From the NCBI GenBank assembly GCA_019055375.1, contig JAHQIW010004366.1, forward strand, positions 1 through 64,000: a DNA stretch of 64,000 nt, given 5' to 3'. Positions 23,964-35,470 of the stretch are shown here, one piece after another (the first letter of the stretch is position 1; each line of letters starts with the position of its first letter). Source of the stretch: Parelaphostrongylus tenuis. Taxonomy: Eukaryota > Nematoda > Chromadorea > Rhabditida > Metastrongylidae. The position numbers were made by a program, and so were the translations under genes. The notes beneath the pieces are model-generated. The model had not been told where the DNA came from, did no database searches, and saw only the letters and a list, made by a program, of their open reading frames with translations.

Positions 23964-24247
23964 AGATATACCCAATGATGCTGAGTTATGTGCACAACTT
24001 TTGCGCCAGGCGGGACTCGAATTCGCACTTCATTCTATCCGAGGGCGCATGCTCTAACCCGTTGCACTACCGACGCCAATTTTGCTACCTCCTATTCTAC
24101 GGTACAAACGCATCTGTCTGCCAGCAACAACCGTCAAAAGCTTGGATTGGGTAGTTGGGTTCGAGCAGGCACCGCGGGTGAAATGCTGGTTCGACTTCCG
24201 CCTGACGCAAAAGTTATACACATCACTCATCTTCGTTGGGTATATCT
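23964..24247. mobile_element. inverted-arm tRNA-like element, copy A
   Basis: A 284 bp element whose two ends are inverted copies of each other: agatatacccaatgatg...gtgcacaacttttgcg on the left and cgcaaaagttatacacatca...cgttgggtatatct on the right. Each arm, read outward, carries a tRNA-like module with A-box-like (tagtgcaacgggttagagc on the minus strand of the left arm) and B-box-like (gaattcgagtcccgcc; gctggttcgacttccgcc) parts. The ends have TATA, so TA target duplication is possible. Not a normal SINE: both ends are tRNA-like and face each other. Confidence 0.8.
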
Positions 24248-24844
24248 GTAACATCATACCACCGCTGAAAGCGACTGAACAAAAATAATTCTATTTTGCA
24301 TTATTCTAGGATTTCTTTGATAACCTGCAGCTTTCACAAAGAACCACTGGCCTATCAGTATGGTCTTAATACCTTTTGAACATGAAGAGAAATCCTTGAT
24401 TTTGATATGTTTCAGTCTACAGAGTAGAAAATAACTTTTCAGATGTTCTACTGTGATATGCTGATACGAAGTTGAAGTTATCTCACCATAAGCTCCATTA
24501 TGATACGTTTCATAGCGGATGGTTGAATACCAGTCGAGAACATACCATTCGTTGAGGTTCAAGGTACAAGACACGTAATCCTAAATTGTAATCCACTCTC
24601 CATCAAAAGCAATGTCATTGACGTATTTCCGATTTTGCTCTTTCACCACATAAGTTGTCGGGAGGTAGTCGATCGGGCAATTTGAATTTGAAGAGTTGAA
24701 TCGCAACGTCATGCTGAGAGGGCCATCCAGTGCTAGCACCTGAACAAGTTCAAGACAGAATGACGGAAGAAAAAGTTTTGTTGACTGGGAATCACCTAAT
24801 TAGGGCAGAAAAGTATAACATTTGAATTATATGAAATATTGTAT

Positions 24845-25190
24845 ACTGATGTGCAAAACTATGAATCAGGCGGACCTCGAACCCGCATTTCACGCTTTCC
24901 ACTCAGCCCGCGCCTAACCAGTTGCGCTACCGACACCCGTTTTGCCACTCCTCTTTCTACACTACAGCGCAAATTCTGTTTGATCATACAAATGCCCGAT
25001 AACTGTCAACGTCACTGGGTTCAGTGTCGCTTTGACTACCAGGCCAAACCGTTGACGGTTTGTTGCTGACAGATTGATGCGTTGTAGCGTAGAAAGAGTG
25101 ATGGCAAAGCAGGCGTTAGTAGTCAATTGGATAAGCACGCGCTCACGGAAAGGACGAAAAGCGGGTAAATCGAAATTGTCATGGGACTAG
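24845..25190. mobile_element. inverted-arm tRNA-like element, copy B
   Basis: Same design as copy A. The left arm has gcggacctcgaacccgcatt, the A-box complement taaccagttgcgctaccgac and ccactcctctttctacacta; the right arm mirrors it (gttgtagcgtagaaagagtg, gcaggcgttagtagtcaatt, acgaaaagcgggtaaatcg). The right tRNA-like module is more decayed. The centre (ccaggccaaaccgttgacgg) also pairs partly with cccgataactgtcaacg. Confidence 0.75.
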
Positions 25191-25404
25191 GATAATAAGG
25201 AAGGCAAACGCTAAATCTTTGGTTTTTCAGTTAATACATGGATGTTCTGAATCCGAAAGCGGCCATGTTGCTTCAAATCACAAGAAAATCAGTGTTCATT
25301 AACATTTAATGTATCCTGTAAACATTGTGTATGCAACACTGTAAAACACTCTTTCAAATCTTGTCACCCAACTTTCCTCCTTTCTCGCCCAAAGATTCTT
25401 TATT

Positions 25405-25525
25405 TTCCCTCATTCGCTCCCTCCGAACTAGGCAAAGGTTCGACAACTTCAAGAAATTCGGTAAGCCCCACCTCTTCGAATCCACGAGAAATATAGATTG
25501 ATTTCGGTGCACATAAATAGTGCAC
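25405..25525. repeat. dispersed repeat shared with 50.30-50.47 kb
   Basis: The block gatttcggtgcacataaat plus flanks recurs at 50,436-50,454, and the similarity extends about 100 bp leftward at lower identity. On the minus strand both copies encode IYVHRNQS, then a few residues later FLK and a basic RxER stretch. The spacing is roughly conserved. It may be a fragment of an unrecognised mobile element. Confidence 0.5.
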
Positions 25526-25654
25526 CCAAATCACAGGCTCAAACTAAGGGTACGCTAGGTGCTAAACGTCGAAGGTATACCTAAATTGCTGACCGCTGAT
25601 TGACCACTATGACAGAGCGACTGTCACTGCAGATATGATCTCTATCACATTATT

Positions 25655-25900
25655 ATAAAGGATAAAGGATAATGGATAAACATCCTAGTGTTGTTCAATT
25701 TTTGATGAATGCGGCATGCAATAGACTTCATCAAACATCGCTTGAGGCGATTAAACACCTATATGGCTCATACATGACTTCCGGCGGCCTGGCGACCTGT
25801 AACGTCAGTGCTGCTATACTCACAGGGAAGTCTGATAGCATTTATAAGTCAGTAACGACAATTCGTAGCAAAGGTATGTTAGTGTTGCACACCACCTCCA
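25655..25900 (-). mobile_element. tRNA-derived SINE, copy 4 (head lost)
   Basis: The + strand shows the reverse complement of the SINE body in order: aaaggataaaggata, gatgaatgcggcatgcaata, gacttcatcaaacatcgctt, gtcagtgctgctatactcac and agggaagtctgatagc. The tRNA-like head is missing or unrecognisable. The 83-codon open frame here is a repeat artefact. Confidence 0.65.
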
Positions 25901-28136
25901 ATCAATGTGCTTCCTTGGCCTAATGAATGTACTACGAATTAATTTTCCCTTCTATTATTCCATAGTTCTACATATACTCCGTATATTTCAGCAATATCTC
26001 CGCTTCATTGTAAGTTTTCAAATAATGATGAATTTCCGACAAAAGACGGTTGAAAATGAACCAACGAGCAACTTTTTCCATAAACCGAATGACATAGTTA
26101 TACATTGTAATACGACTACTAATACCCTTAGTAAGTTGGTTTGGAGTATTACATATTTCTACTCATTGCGAGAGAGAACGATTTCATTATTCAGCCAACG
26201 GTCACATAGAATGAGATTGGTTTAGACACTGTAAAAGGTTTTGTGTAGTCGGCAAACTTTCGATGGTAATCTTCAAACTGGTTTCATTCAAGCTGCTTCT
26301 AAAATATTTTTTTTGTGCATATTTATGCAATTTCTTCTGAAAAGGTCTTATGGAATTGGTCTTATCGTCAGCTATGTTCCATCAGGCGCAGGATGATCAA
26401 ATTTCGGCCTTCTAAATATGAGAAACTCTTTCGTGATGATATTGGAATCTTTTGAGAAACGTGGATCACAATCCACAGACTATTTCAGATTCTCCTAAGG
26501 CCCATTCGAGTCTCCTGTCACGACTTTGCCAGCTTGCTAATCACGTTGAAATCGTATTCCATTCATTGCTTTCTTGAGCTGTGACATAAGTTCCTTTCAA
26601 ATTTGCGTCAAATACAAGTGATTGCAAAGACAATTCCGGCTGTATCTAATACAGAATGATCTCTCGTGGGAGCTCTATCTTTGGTTGTCAAGAATGTAAT
26701 TGATCTCTGTTTGGTCATCACTACACGCTTTGATATACAGCATTTGTTCTATATGAAGAGCTGTTTATTCGGCGTTTTTGAATAGTTAGCAGTCCTTGGA
26801 CAGTATTTTTGTAAACATCGGTTGTCTATCTCGCAATTATACGCGACTTTTGCTGGTTTTACTTCCCTGCCTAGCTTTCTCGGAGGTGGCTCCGAAGAGT
26901 GTTCTCTTTTCCTCAATGTCGTCGTCGATAGCATCCTGTCTACTTTAGTATCGCAGTATTGCTATGAGAGAGCTATCGTCACAGTGGTCCATTACGCATA
27001 TGAAGCATCCTTCGAGCTGGAAGAGGTCATTTGATGGCTCAATCCCCGTCAACTTAAAGAACTGATTTTCAACCTTGTCAAGAACTCCCACATACTTCGA
27101 TATGTTTCTTCTTGGGTAATATCGAAACTTCAGCTAATACATACTTAGAAAAAATTTTTAGTTAAATCAACTATATCGTTCGTAATAGTAATCAAAACCT
27201 GAAAATAGACTGAATATTGTCATACCTCGGATAAGGCATAAGTGTGACGTGATAACGAATACTGACACTCCTCGTAGGCACCAAAGTCTGGTGAAAGTCT
27301 ATATTCACCTTGATATCCCTATAATTTCAGTAATAATATCCGCTTACATTCTCATAATTACTTGTTTAGTTTTCAATATAAATATTCTTAAAGGCTGAGA
27401 TCTCGCTTATCCAAGATATCTAAAATTTTAGTTATGTATGAGCTTCTTTCAGGGTTCTACTGGGTCATGACTAGATATCTTCTTCATATCAAATGGTCAA
27501 TATAGATTCTGGAATAATTTTCATCCAGTGATCGATTTTCTAGACATTCATTACCACACATTATTAATAAGGACGAATATCTAAAAAAAAAGGAGAACTA
27601 TATAAACCACCGGTAAGTAACCCCTTCAAGCTAATAGTAACCACAATTAGGTAAGAAAGAGTTTTTTATTAGGACGAAACACTAGTCATTCAAAACTGCA
27701 TCTCCAAAGCTTTGAACATTCGTAAAATTTTTTCTACATTACAGAGACGCCGCTAAATTTGAATGATATGAATGCCAATCAAGTGTTCTTTGTGGAGGTG
27801 AACTGATAAAACCAATGTTGGTCATATAGTTTAACTATATTCAATGAATTTGAGATTTTTCTCGATAAACCAAATACGAAGACATTAAAATAAAATCTAT
27901 CCAATAGCTGATATTTCGGCTAATCTCGCCTTTTTCAGAGTCTGAGGATCAGGTTTTTGCAGCCCAGTTAGCCAAGCACCTCCATTACTTATGGAAAAAT
28001 CACAAACCCAAATTTTAATAGCTTTATGTATCAACTTTTTACACACTGATCGCTCTCTGAGGCTTTCTCCAAGTTATCCAACTGAAGACCAACCGTATAG
28101 ATCACAGAACTGCTAATGCACCTCTCTTATTCGGAT
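25901..28136. other. non-coding stretch
   Basis: Short open frames overlap on both strands at 26.75-27.03 kb without splice support. Otherwise AT-rich and without recognised content up to the retrotransposon cluster. Confidence 0.3.
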
Positions 28137-28181
28137 AATAGTCTTACATATTGCGTATATGTAATAGTCTTACATACTGCG
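28137..28181. repeat. short tandem duplication abutting the RTE 5' end
   Basis: taatagtcttacatattgcg is repeated 25 bp later with one change. It lies immediately before the GC-rich start of the retrotransposon and may be part of its 5' end or flank. Confidence 0.6.
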
Positions 28182-28684
28182 GCACCACGAACCTCCCTCT
28201 TTGAGGGATCCCGTCCGGTTAGTCGCGAGGACACGTGGAGCGTCTCTCAGGTGGTGGATAGGAGAATAAACGCGAACCAAAAGCGACCGTGTGCTTGCCA
28301 GAGACGCTGGTGGTTTCAGGGAATGAGCTCTCTGCTTATGCAGCGCCAACTTGGCAAAACTCTACTACGAGTCAAGTCGGCCTGAAGCCTGCAATAAAGC
28401 GGCTGGGAAGTACGTGGGAGGCGGTTAGGAGTTGCCTCCAACAAATAAGCTCTTCCCGCTCCTCCGGAAGAGACTAGCAGGCTACTCATGCGTATCCAGC
28501 CTCCACGTTTAGAGCCTGGCAAGCTATACGTTGGGTATCAAAACGCCAAAAACAGTAACAAATATGGGCCTCATTCCCCTGCCCCCGAAGAGCCCCTGAT
28601 GAGGCAGCGAAAGGTAGGACAAATACGGAGAGGCTGCTAAAATCTCAGGGCCAAACTAGGCTGCCAAGATCGAAAAGGACTAAA

Positions 28685-31140
28685 ATGACGATCTGTACCT
28701 ACAATGCAAAAACCCTTGCTCACGAATCCGCTGTAGAAGACCTACTAATTCAAGCAAGAAGGATAAGCTACGACGTCATTGGCCTGGTTGAGACGAAAAG
28801 ACGCCATCCCTTTCACGCCGTTTTTGACACCGGAGAAGAACTGTTTCTTGGAAGATGCGATAACAGAGATATCGGCGGCGTTGGCATCCCCGTCAAATCG
28901 AGTCTGACCGTAAACACCGATTAATTTCAAAAACCAACAACCCGTATCGGACGATTACGGTTGAAACGGTGTGGTTCAATGCCGGCTTTGACCATCTTCG
29001 TTGTTTACGCATCAACATCAAGCTATGACGAAGACGAAGTCGAAGCGTTTCATATGGATCTCGGAATATTCTTCATAGAAGATCATACATTTTTCAAGGT
29101 CATTGTCGGAGATTTTTATGCAAAAATTGGATCTAGAAGAACGTCTGAAGAACGTCATATTGGGACCCACGAATTAGAATGGAGTAAGCAGGGTGAGCAT
29201 GAGGCTATCCTGGTTTTCATGACGACCCTAACCATCCATGGTAACCCACAATTTCAAGAGCCTCACTCTCAGCGAGGGACATGGGAGTATCCCAATGGAG
29301 AGTACCATAACGAAATAGATCACATATTAGTAAATCGAAGGTTTTTTTGACAGATGTCGCTGTTCTTTCTAAGTTCTACACGGGAATAGACCATCGCCTC
29401 CTTCGCGCGACGTTCCGTTTTTCGCGGAGAGAAAAGAAAGCTCCATATTCAAACAACGGAGTCTCAGTACTACTATGAATGGAATGTACTCATATCATTA
29501 GTCGGCTCCTGGAAAGATACCATTGTCGACAACATCGACGAAGAATACGACCGGCTCGTTGAACATCTTCACGTTGGCGCTATGAAAGCCGAGAGTTCTA
29601 AGGTCACGAAGAGGCGCTTGTCTTCGCAGACACTCGAGCTTATACGTTAAAGTGGAATCGCACGAGGTACAGGCAACCGAAACCATACGTCCGAACTTGC
29701 GAAACGCTCCAGAGAAGCGATAAAAGAAGACCTCAAATAGAGACAAACAACAGTCATTGCAGAAGCTGCAGAAGCTGGGAAGAGCATTCGCAAAGCCCAG
29801 CGAGACTTCGCCAATCAAGAGACCAAGATGATTGCACTCCGATGTCCTGACGGGACATTTACAGCTTCCAGAAGGGCTATGGAAAGAATCATCCACTAAT
29901 ACTACTCGGATCTCTTCGCTAGCGATTTCCTCTAACCGTCATATGAATTGAAAGAGGATGAATCTGTCGCTCTACCGGTCTTCCGTTCCAAAATCTGACA
30001 TGCTATATCGTCGGTGAAGAACAGAACAACACCCCGTCCAGACAGGATTAGACCAGAACACCTGAAGAACCTGCCGCCAGTTCTCATCTACACCCTGCTC
30101 GGCTGTTCACCGCTACCTGTCAGAATGCAAGGTTCCCTATTCAATGGAAAACCAGCAAGACCGTATTGTTGTTTAAAACGGGAGCCCTTCACGACATAGG
30201 CAATTATCGCCCGATCTGCTTGTTGTCCGTTGTCTACAAACGCTTTACTCGAGTCATCCTAAACAGATTGACAGAACACTGGACAAAGGACAGCCATGCA
30301 AACAAGCAGGGTTCCGAAAAGGATTTAGTACCATAGACCATATCCACACGATTACAAAACTCACTGATGTTTCACAAGAGTAGAAGCAACCACTCTCTCT
30401 CACTTCCATCAATCTGAAGAAAGCCTTTGATTCAGTGGAAACAGAAGCGGTTATAGAGGCTCTGGATGACCAGAGCGTCCCTACTCGGGACATAATGATC
30501 CTTCGTGAGCTTTATAAAGATTTCACGACCAAAATATCTCCATTCTACAACAATATCACCATTGATGTAAGAAGAGGGGTTCGACAAGGCGATACAATTT
30601 CGCCAAAACTGTTCACTGCCACCCTACAAAACGTCATGCGATCATTAGAATGGGACGATGTGGGAGTGAAAATTGACGATCGACACTTAAACCATCTTCG
30701 CTTTGCTGAGGATATCGTCCTCATAACACCAAATATCAGCCAAGCGGAACGAATGTTGACCGATTTTGATAGCACCTGTGGAAAGATTGGTCTTCAACTA
30801 AATCTAACGGAAACGATGTCCATGAGGAACGGATGGGTTTCGGAAGCCCTATTCACGCTCAACGAAACGACAATCTCCGAATTTTACCGGTTATGTCTAG
30901 CTAGGTCGTGAAATCAACATGATGAACGACCTAGCTCCAGAGTTGAGCAGGAGGAAACGAGCGGCTAGGGGAACCTGCAAGAGCATCGAAGATGTAATGA
31001 GGCAGTGAGCACAAAGAACATCCGACTCCGTGGCCCACCTTTTCGACTCGACTATTATCCCTCCCTGACGTATCAGCAGCGACCTGGTCGCTACGTAAGC
31101 AAGATGAAAGATCACTTGGCGTTATTGAACGCGCATCAGA
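28685..31140 (+). pseudogene. broken endonuclease/reverse transcriptase ORF of the host RTE copy
   Basis: Apurinic-type endonuclease motifs in order: CTYNAKTL near the start, GLVETK (metal-binding Glu), VVYASTSS, VGDFYAKIG (normally GDFN) and NEIDHILVN. Reverse transcriptase pieces follow: TTPRPDRIRPEHL, NYRPICLLS, GFRKGFSTIDH, AFDSVE, GVRQGDTISPKLF and RFAEDIVLI. Premature stops occur at about 28,922 and 29,648, and several frameshifts lie between 29,340 and 30,260. In the catalytic box the second Asp is Glu (FAED for FADD), so the polymerase would be inactive even without the frame breaks. Function in the live element would be cDNA copying at a nicked target; this copy cannot do it. Confidence 0.9.
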
Positions 31141-31158
31141 AAGGATTATGCTAGGAGT

Positions 31159-31168
31159 ATCCCGTTTC
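31159..31168. repeat. target-site duplication, left copy
   Basis: atcccgtttc, identical to 33,761-33,770. Host sequence ...ctaggagt precedes it, and the nested element (aacccgtatcgg...) follows it directly. Confidence 0.85.
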
Positions 31169-33760
31169 AACCCGTATCGGACGATTACGGTTGAAACAAT
31201 GTGGTTCTATGCCGGCTTTGACCATCTTCGTTGCTTACGCACCAACATCAAGCTATGACGAAGACGAAGTCGAAGCGTTCTATATGGACCTCGAAAAATT
31301 CTTCAGAGAAGATCATACATTCTTCAAGGTCATTGTCGGAGATTTTAACGCAAAAATTGGACCTAGAAGAACGTCTGAAGAACGTCACATAGGGACCCAC
31401 GGACTAGAATGGAATGAACAGGGTGAGAGGCTATCCGAGTTTATCATGACGACCCAAACCATCCATGGTAACTCGCAATTCCAAAAGCCTCTCTCTCAGC
31501 GATGGACGTGGGAGTCTCCCAATGGAGAGTACCATAACGAAATAGATCACATCATAGTAAATCGAAAGTTTTGCCTGACCGACGTCGCTGTTGTTCCCAA
31601 GTTCTACACGGGATCAGACCATCGCCTCCTTCGCGCAACGTTCCAATTTTCGAGGAGAGAAGAGAAAGCCGCTGAATTCAAACAACGAAGACCCAGAACT
31701 ACCATAAACTGGGATGTATTCAAATCATTAGTCAGCTCTTGGAAAGATACCGTTGTCGACAACATCGACGAAGAATACGATCGACTCGTTGAATATCTTC
31801 ACGTTAGCGCTAAAAAAGCCGAGAGTCCTAAGGTCACGAAGAGACGCTTGTCTCCGCACCCACTCGAGCTGATACGTCAACGTGGAATCGCACGAGCTGC
31901 AGGCAACCGAAACCTTACGTCCGAACTTGCGAAACGATGCAGAGAAGCGATAAAAGAAGACCTTAAAGAGAGAAGAGCAGCAGTTATGGCAGAAGCTGCA
32001 GAAGCTGGGAAGAGCATTCGCAAAGCCCAGCGAGGCTTCGCCAACTATAAGACCAAGATGATTGCACTCCGATACCCTGACGGGACACTTACAGCTTCCA
32101 GAAGGGCTATGGAGAAAATCATCCACCAATACTACTCGGATCTCTTCGCTAGCCATGTTCTCTTACCGTCATATAAATTGAAAGAGGACGAATATGTCGT
32201 TCCACCGGTCCTTCCTTCCGAAATCCGACATGCTATATCGTCGGTGAAAAACAGAACAACACCCGGTCCAGACAGGATTAGACCAGAACACCTGAAGAAC
32301 CTGCCGCCAGTTCTCATCTACACCCTGCGCTGTTCACCCGCTACCTGTGTCAGAATGCAAGGTTCCTATTCAATGGAAAACCAGCAAGACCGTGTTGTTG
32401 TTTAAAAAGGGAGACCTTCACGACATAGGCAATTATCGCCCAATCTGCTTGCTGTCCGTTGTCTATAAACTCTTTACTCGAGTCATCCTGAACAGGATTG
32501 ACAGAACACTGGACGAAGGACAGCCATGCGAACAAGCACGGTTCAGAAAAGGATTTAGTACCATAGACCACATCCACACGATCACAAGACTCATTGAAGT
32601 TTCGCGAGAGTACAAACAACCACTCTGTCTCACTTTTATCGATCTGAAAAAAGCCTTTGATTCAGTGGAAACAGAAGCGGTTATAGAGGCTCTGGATAAC
32701 CAGGGCGTCCCTACTCGGTACATAATGATCCTTCGTGAGCTTTAAAAAGATTTCACGACCAGAATATCTCCATTCTACAACAATATCACCATTGACGTAA
32801 GAAGAGGGGTTCGACAAGGCGATACAATATCGCCAAAACTATTCACTGCCACCCTACAAAACGTCATGCGAAGCATTAGAATGAGAAAATATGGGAGTGA
32901 AAATTGACGCTCGACAATTAAACCATCTTCGCTTTGCTGACGATATCGTTCTCATAACACTAAACATCAGCCAAGCGGAACGAATGTTGACTGACTTCGA
33001 TAACGCCTGTGGAAAGATCGGTCTTCAACTGAATCTAACGAAAACAATGTTCATGGGGAACGGATGGGTTTCTAATGCCCCATTCACGCTCAACGGACGA
33101 CAATTTCCGAATGCTCCAGTTACATCTATCTAGGTCGTGAAATCAACATGATGAACGACCTAGCCCCAGAGTTGAGCAGGAGGAAACGAGCGGCTTGGGG
33201 AACGTATAAGAGCATCGAAGATGTAGTGAAGAGGACAAAGAACATCCGACTCCGTGCCCACCTTTTCGACTCGACAATTATCCCTGCCCTAACGTATGCA
33301 GCAGAAACCTGGTCGCTACGTAAGCAGGATGAAAGATCACTTGCCGTTATCGAACGCGCAGTCGAAAGGTCGATGCTAGGAGTATCCCGCATCTCGCAAA
33401 TGAGAGAAAGGATCCGAAGTTCCGATCTACGTCAACGATCGAAAATCAGAGACGCCGTTCTACACGTCAGGATATCGAAAATAAGGTGGGCCGGACACGT
33501 GATGCGCTTCAACGACAACCGATGGACGAGAGCCGTTACCGGCTGGATTCCTCGGGACGTCAAGCGCACTAAAGGAAGACCACTGACCCGTTGGTCCGAT
33601 TTCTTCACGAAAGCGATGGAAGAAAGATATGATGCTCAGCGAATTCCTAGAGCGAGGAGGACCCACTGGGCTACTCTTGCACGCGATAGAAAAAATGGAA
33701 GAGTTGCTGGTACCCGCTCGAGTCACTCGACGATCAACGGGACGACAGGTGATACAGGTG
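31169..33760 (+). mobile_element. nested, 5'-truncated RTE retrotransposon
   Basis: A 2,592 bp relative of the host element inserted in the same orientation. It starts at aacccgtatcgg, which aligns with host position 28,939, so it lacks the 5' UTR and about the first 85 codons. It ends in the family's tandem nonamer aggtgatac + aggtg-at (33,747-33,762), the last bases merging with the target-site duplication. Flanks are 10 bp direct repeats. 5' truncation, a 3' tandem tail and a short duplication are the marks of target-primed reverse transcription. It is better preserved than the host, consistent with being younger. Confidence 0.9.
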
Positions 33761-33780
33761 ATCCCGTTTCTCGCAAATGA
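31191..33780 (+). pseudogene. nearly intact endonuclease/reverse transcriptase reading region of the nested RTE copy
   Basis: First block 31,191-32,405 (about 400 codons): [26 protein letters not shown] and GSDHRLLRA of the endonuclease, then TTPGPDRIRPEHL of the reverse transcriptase. A frameshift near 32,330 moves the frame to 32,347-32,745 (NYRPICLLS, QARFRKGFSTIDH, KKAFDSVE). A TAA at 32,743 and a frameshift near 32,880 follow. The catalytic box RFADDIVLI is intact at about 32,931. A last frameshift near 33,100 leads to 33,148-33,780, the C-terminal domain (AAETWSLRKQD, IRWAGHVMRF, KGRPLTRWSDFF, THWATLARDR). So about four lesions, but all catalytic residues I can see are kept. The start is lost by truncation. 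Confidence 0.9.
33761..33770. repeat. target-site duplication, right copy
   Basis: atcccgtttc, matching 31,159-31,168. The host element resumes immediately with tcgcaaatgagag, which is what follows this site in the uninterrupted relative (33,393 onward). Confidence 0.85.
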
Positions 33781-34145
33781 GAGAAAGAATTCAAAGTTCT
33801 GACCTACGTCAACGATCGAAAACCGGAGATGCTGTTCTACACGCCAGTACATCGGATTTTATTAAATGGGCTGGGCACGTGAGGTGCTTCAACGACAACT
33901 GATGGACGAGAGCAGTTACCGACTGAATTCCTCAAGACATCAAGCGCTCTACAGAGAGGCCACCGATCCGCCATACGACTTCTTCAAGAAAAGCATAGAA
34001 GAGAGATATGATGCTCAGCGAATCCCTAGAGCGAGGAGGACCCACTGGGCTACTCTTGCACGCGATAGGGAAAAATAGAAGTGTTGCTAGTACCCGCTCG
34101 AGTTACTCGACGACCACCGGACGACGGGTGATACAGGTGATACCC
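33771..34145 (+). mobile_element. RTE host copy, displaced 3' end
   Basis: Continues the host copy across the insertion: C-terminal domain remnants (YDFFKKSIEERYDAQRI, RRTHWATLARDRE) and then the terminal tandem nonamer aggtgatac x2 (34,128-34,145, first unit changed to gggtgatac). Frameshifts are present, as in the 5' part. Confidence 0.85.
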
Positions 34146-35470
34146 TTCACAATGCAAAAATGTGTCCAAAGGATCCAGAACAACGTGTGAATTTGGCATC
34201 CATTCACCTACTTTGTCTTTTTCGCGAATGGCTTTCAAAGGTGTTTAAACTTAATCTACCTGAATTCCTGAATTTTTTGCGGAAGGGCATACAGAGGCCT
34301 TCGCCACGGGCAGTAACCGGTCTCTTTAAACTTGGAGGAGATTTCCTCACGCAGGCTACAAATTAGTCGATGACTTTGAAAACGGGAGGCTTCGCTACTC
34401 TTTGAGAGTTTGATCCAATAGCCAAGCCCATATCATTGCATACCGTATTTGAAGCGTTGCGCTTTCCGCGAATCTGTTTGAGTTGTAGGAGGAGTATCTG
34501 CTGCATGCCGCCATATGATGGTTATGAGAAAAACCAGCATGATGAATCGTGCTACGAAATGGCAATTCATTGAACAACCAGGTCATCCAATCCAGATATC
34601 AATCTACGTTTTCTAAATTTCCTTTTTTTCAATGCAGAGAATATGTGTTGCACAACTTTCTTTGGACTTCATGCAATTTACTCGGCAATCTTTTTCGCAA
34701 CGTCGCAAGAAACTTTTGGGTAGAGAAAATATAGCTTTGTAAGGAAGTGACGAGAGCTTAGAGATCCCAGTGAACCAATTTGTTCAATATGTTAACGGAC
34801 AAAAATGAGTTCGAAATATAAAGCAATTTGTTTCAGGCACGTTCGTTTCATAACTAAATTTTATGACAAATTTAACTTTCACTTATGATATTTTTGATAG
34901 CTCTAGTAGAGGTATAATTAGATATCTAATCAGATCGCCAATTTCACCCGTTTCTACTCATTGAAAAGTTTACTTCCATCCCTGCACTATTTGGCATTCA
35001 TTAAAAATTGCTATTATTCCATAGAAAATCCTATGATTTTTCTTTGTTCGGATACAAATGGAAACACAGAATATACCTTGAATCCGAATTGACATTGTCG
35101 GGCGCCGTTAATCCTTCTCCAGCTGAAGAGGACCGACGGCGATATGCTTACTGTACTTTGCTGATCTCTTGTCAAGTCTCGTTGCGATTTAGAAGACTTA
35201 ACTGTCATGCAAAATCGAGCCGGTTGTGGAAGGTACTGTAAATAAACAGACTTCTGCACTGTTTAACAACGTCTTAAAAATTTTCTCTAGTGTTTAGAAT
35301 AAGTGCTAATCAGTTCATGCGAAGTCCTATCACATCACCTGGCTATTCTTGGTCTCCAGCCGTCGTGTTAAAGAAGTCGGTATCATCAAATACTAGACCA
35401 ACTGGTACAGTTGATGAGAGCAAATAAGCCGCGTTATACAATATTATTGAAAAAACCATTCACATTGGAA
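34146..35470. other. non-coding spacer between retrotransposons
   Basis: AT-rich. The + strand open segment at 35,008-35,241 may be an unrecognisable 5' part of the next element. Nothing else supported. Confidence 0.3.

Larger units (their letters stand above)
28186..31168 (+). mobile_element. RTE-type non-LTR retrotransposon, host copy, 5' part
   Basis: Begins with about 500 bp of GC-rich 5' untranslated sequence, then an endonuclease/reverse transcriptase reading region from about 28,685. It stops abruptly at the 10 bp atcccgtttc (31,159-31,168), where the nested element begins; its continuation resumes at 33,771. Together with that 375 bp tail the element is about 3.36 kb, the expected full length for RTE elements, with one ORF, no LTRs and a short tandem-repeat 3' end. 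It carries many stops and frameshifts and so is older than the element inserted into it. Confidence 0.85.

Noticed and set aside
35008..35260. Open segments on both strands considered as a host exon.
   Set aside because: No consensus borders; position suggests at most the decayed front part of the neighbouring retroelement.
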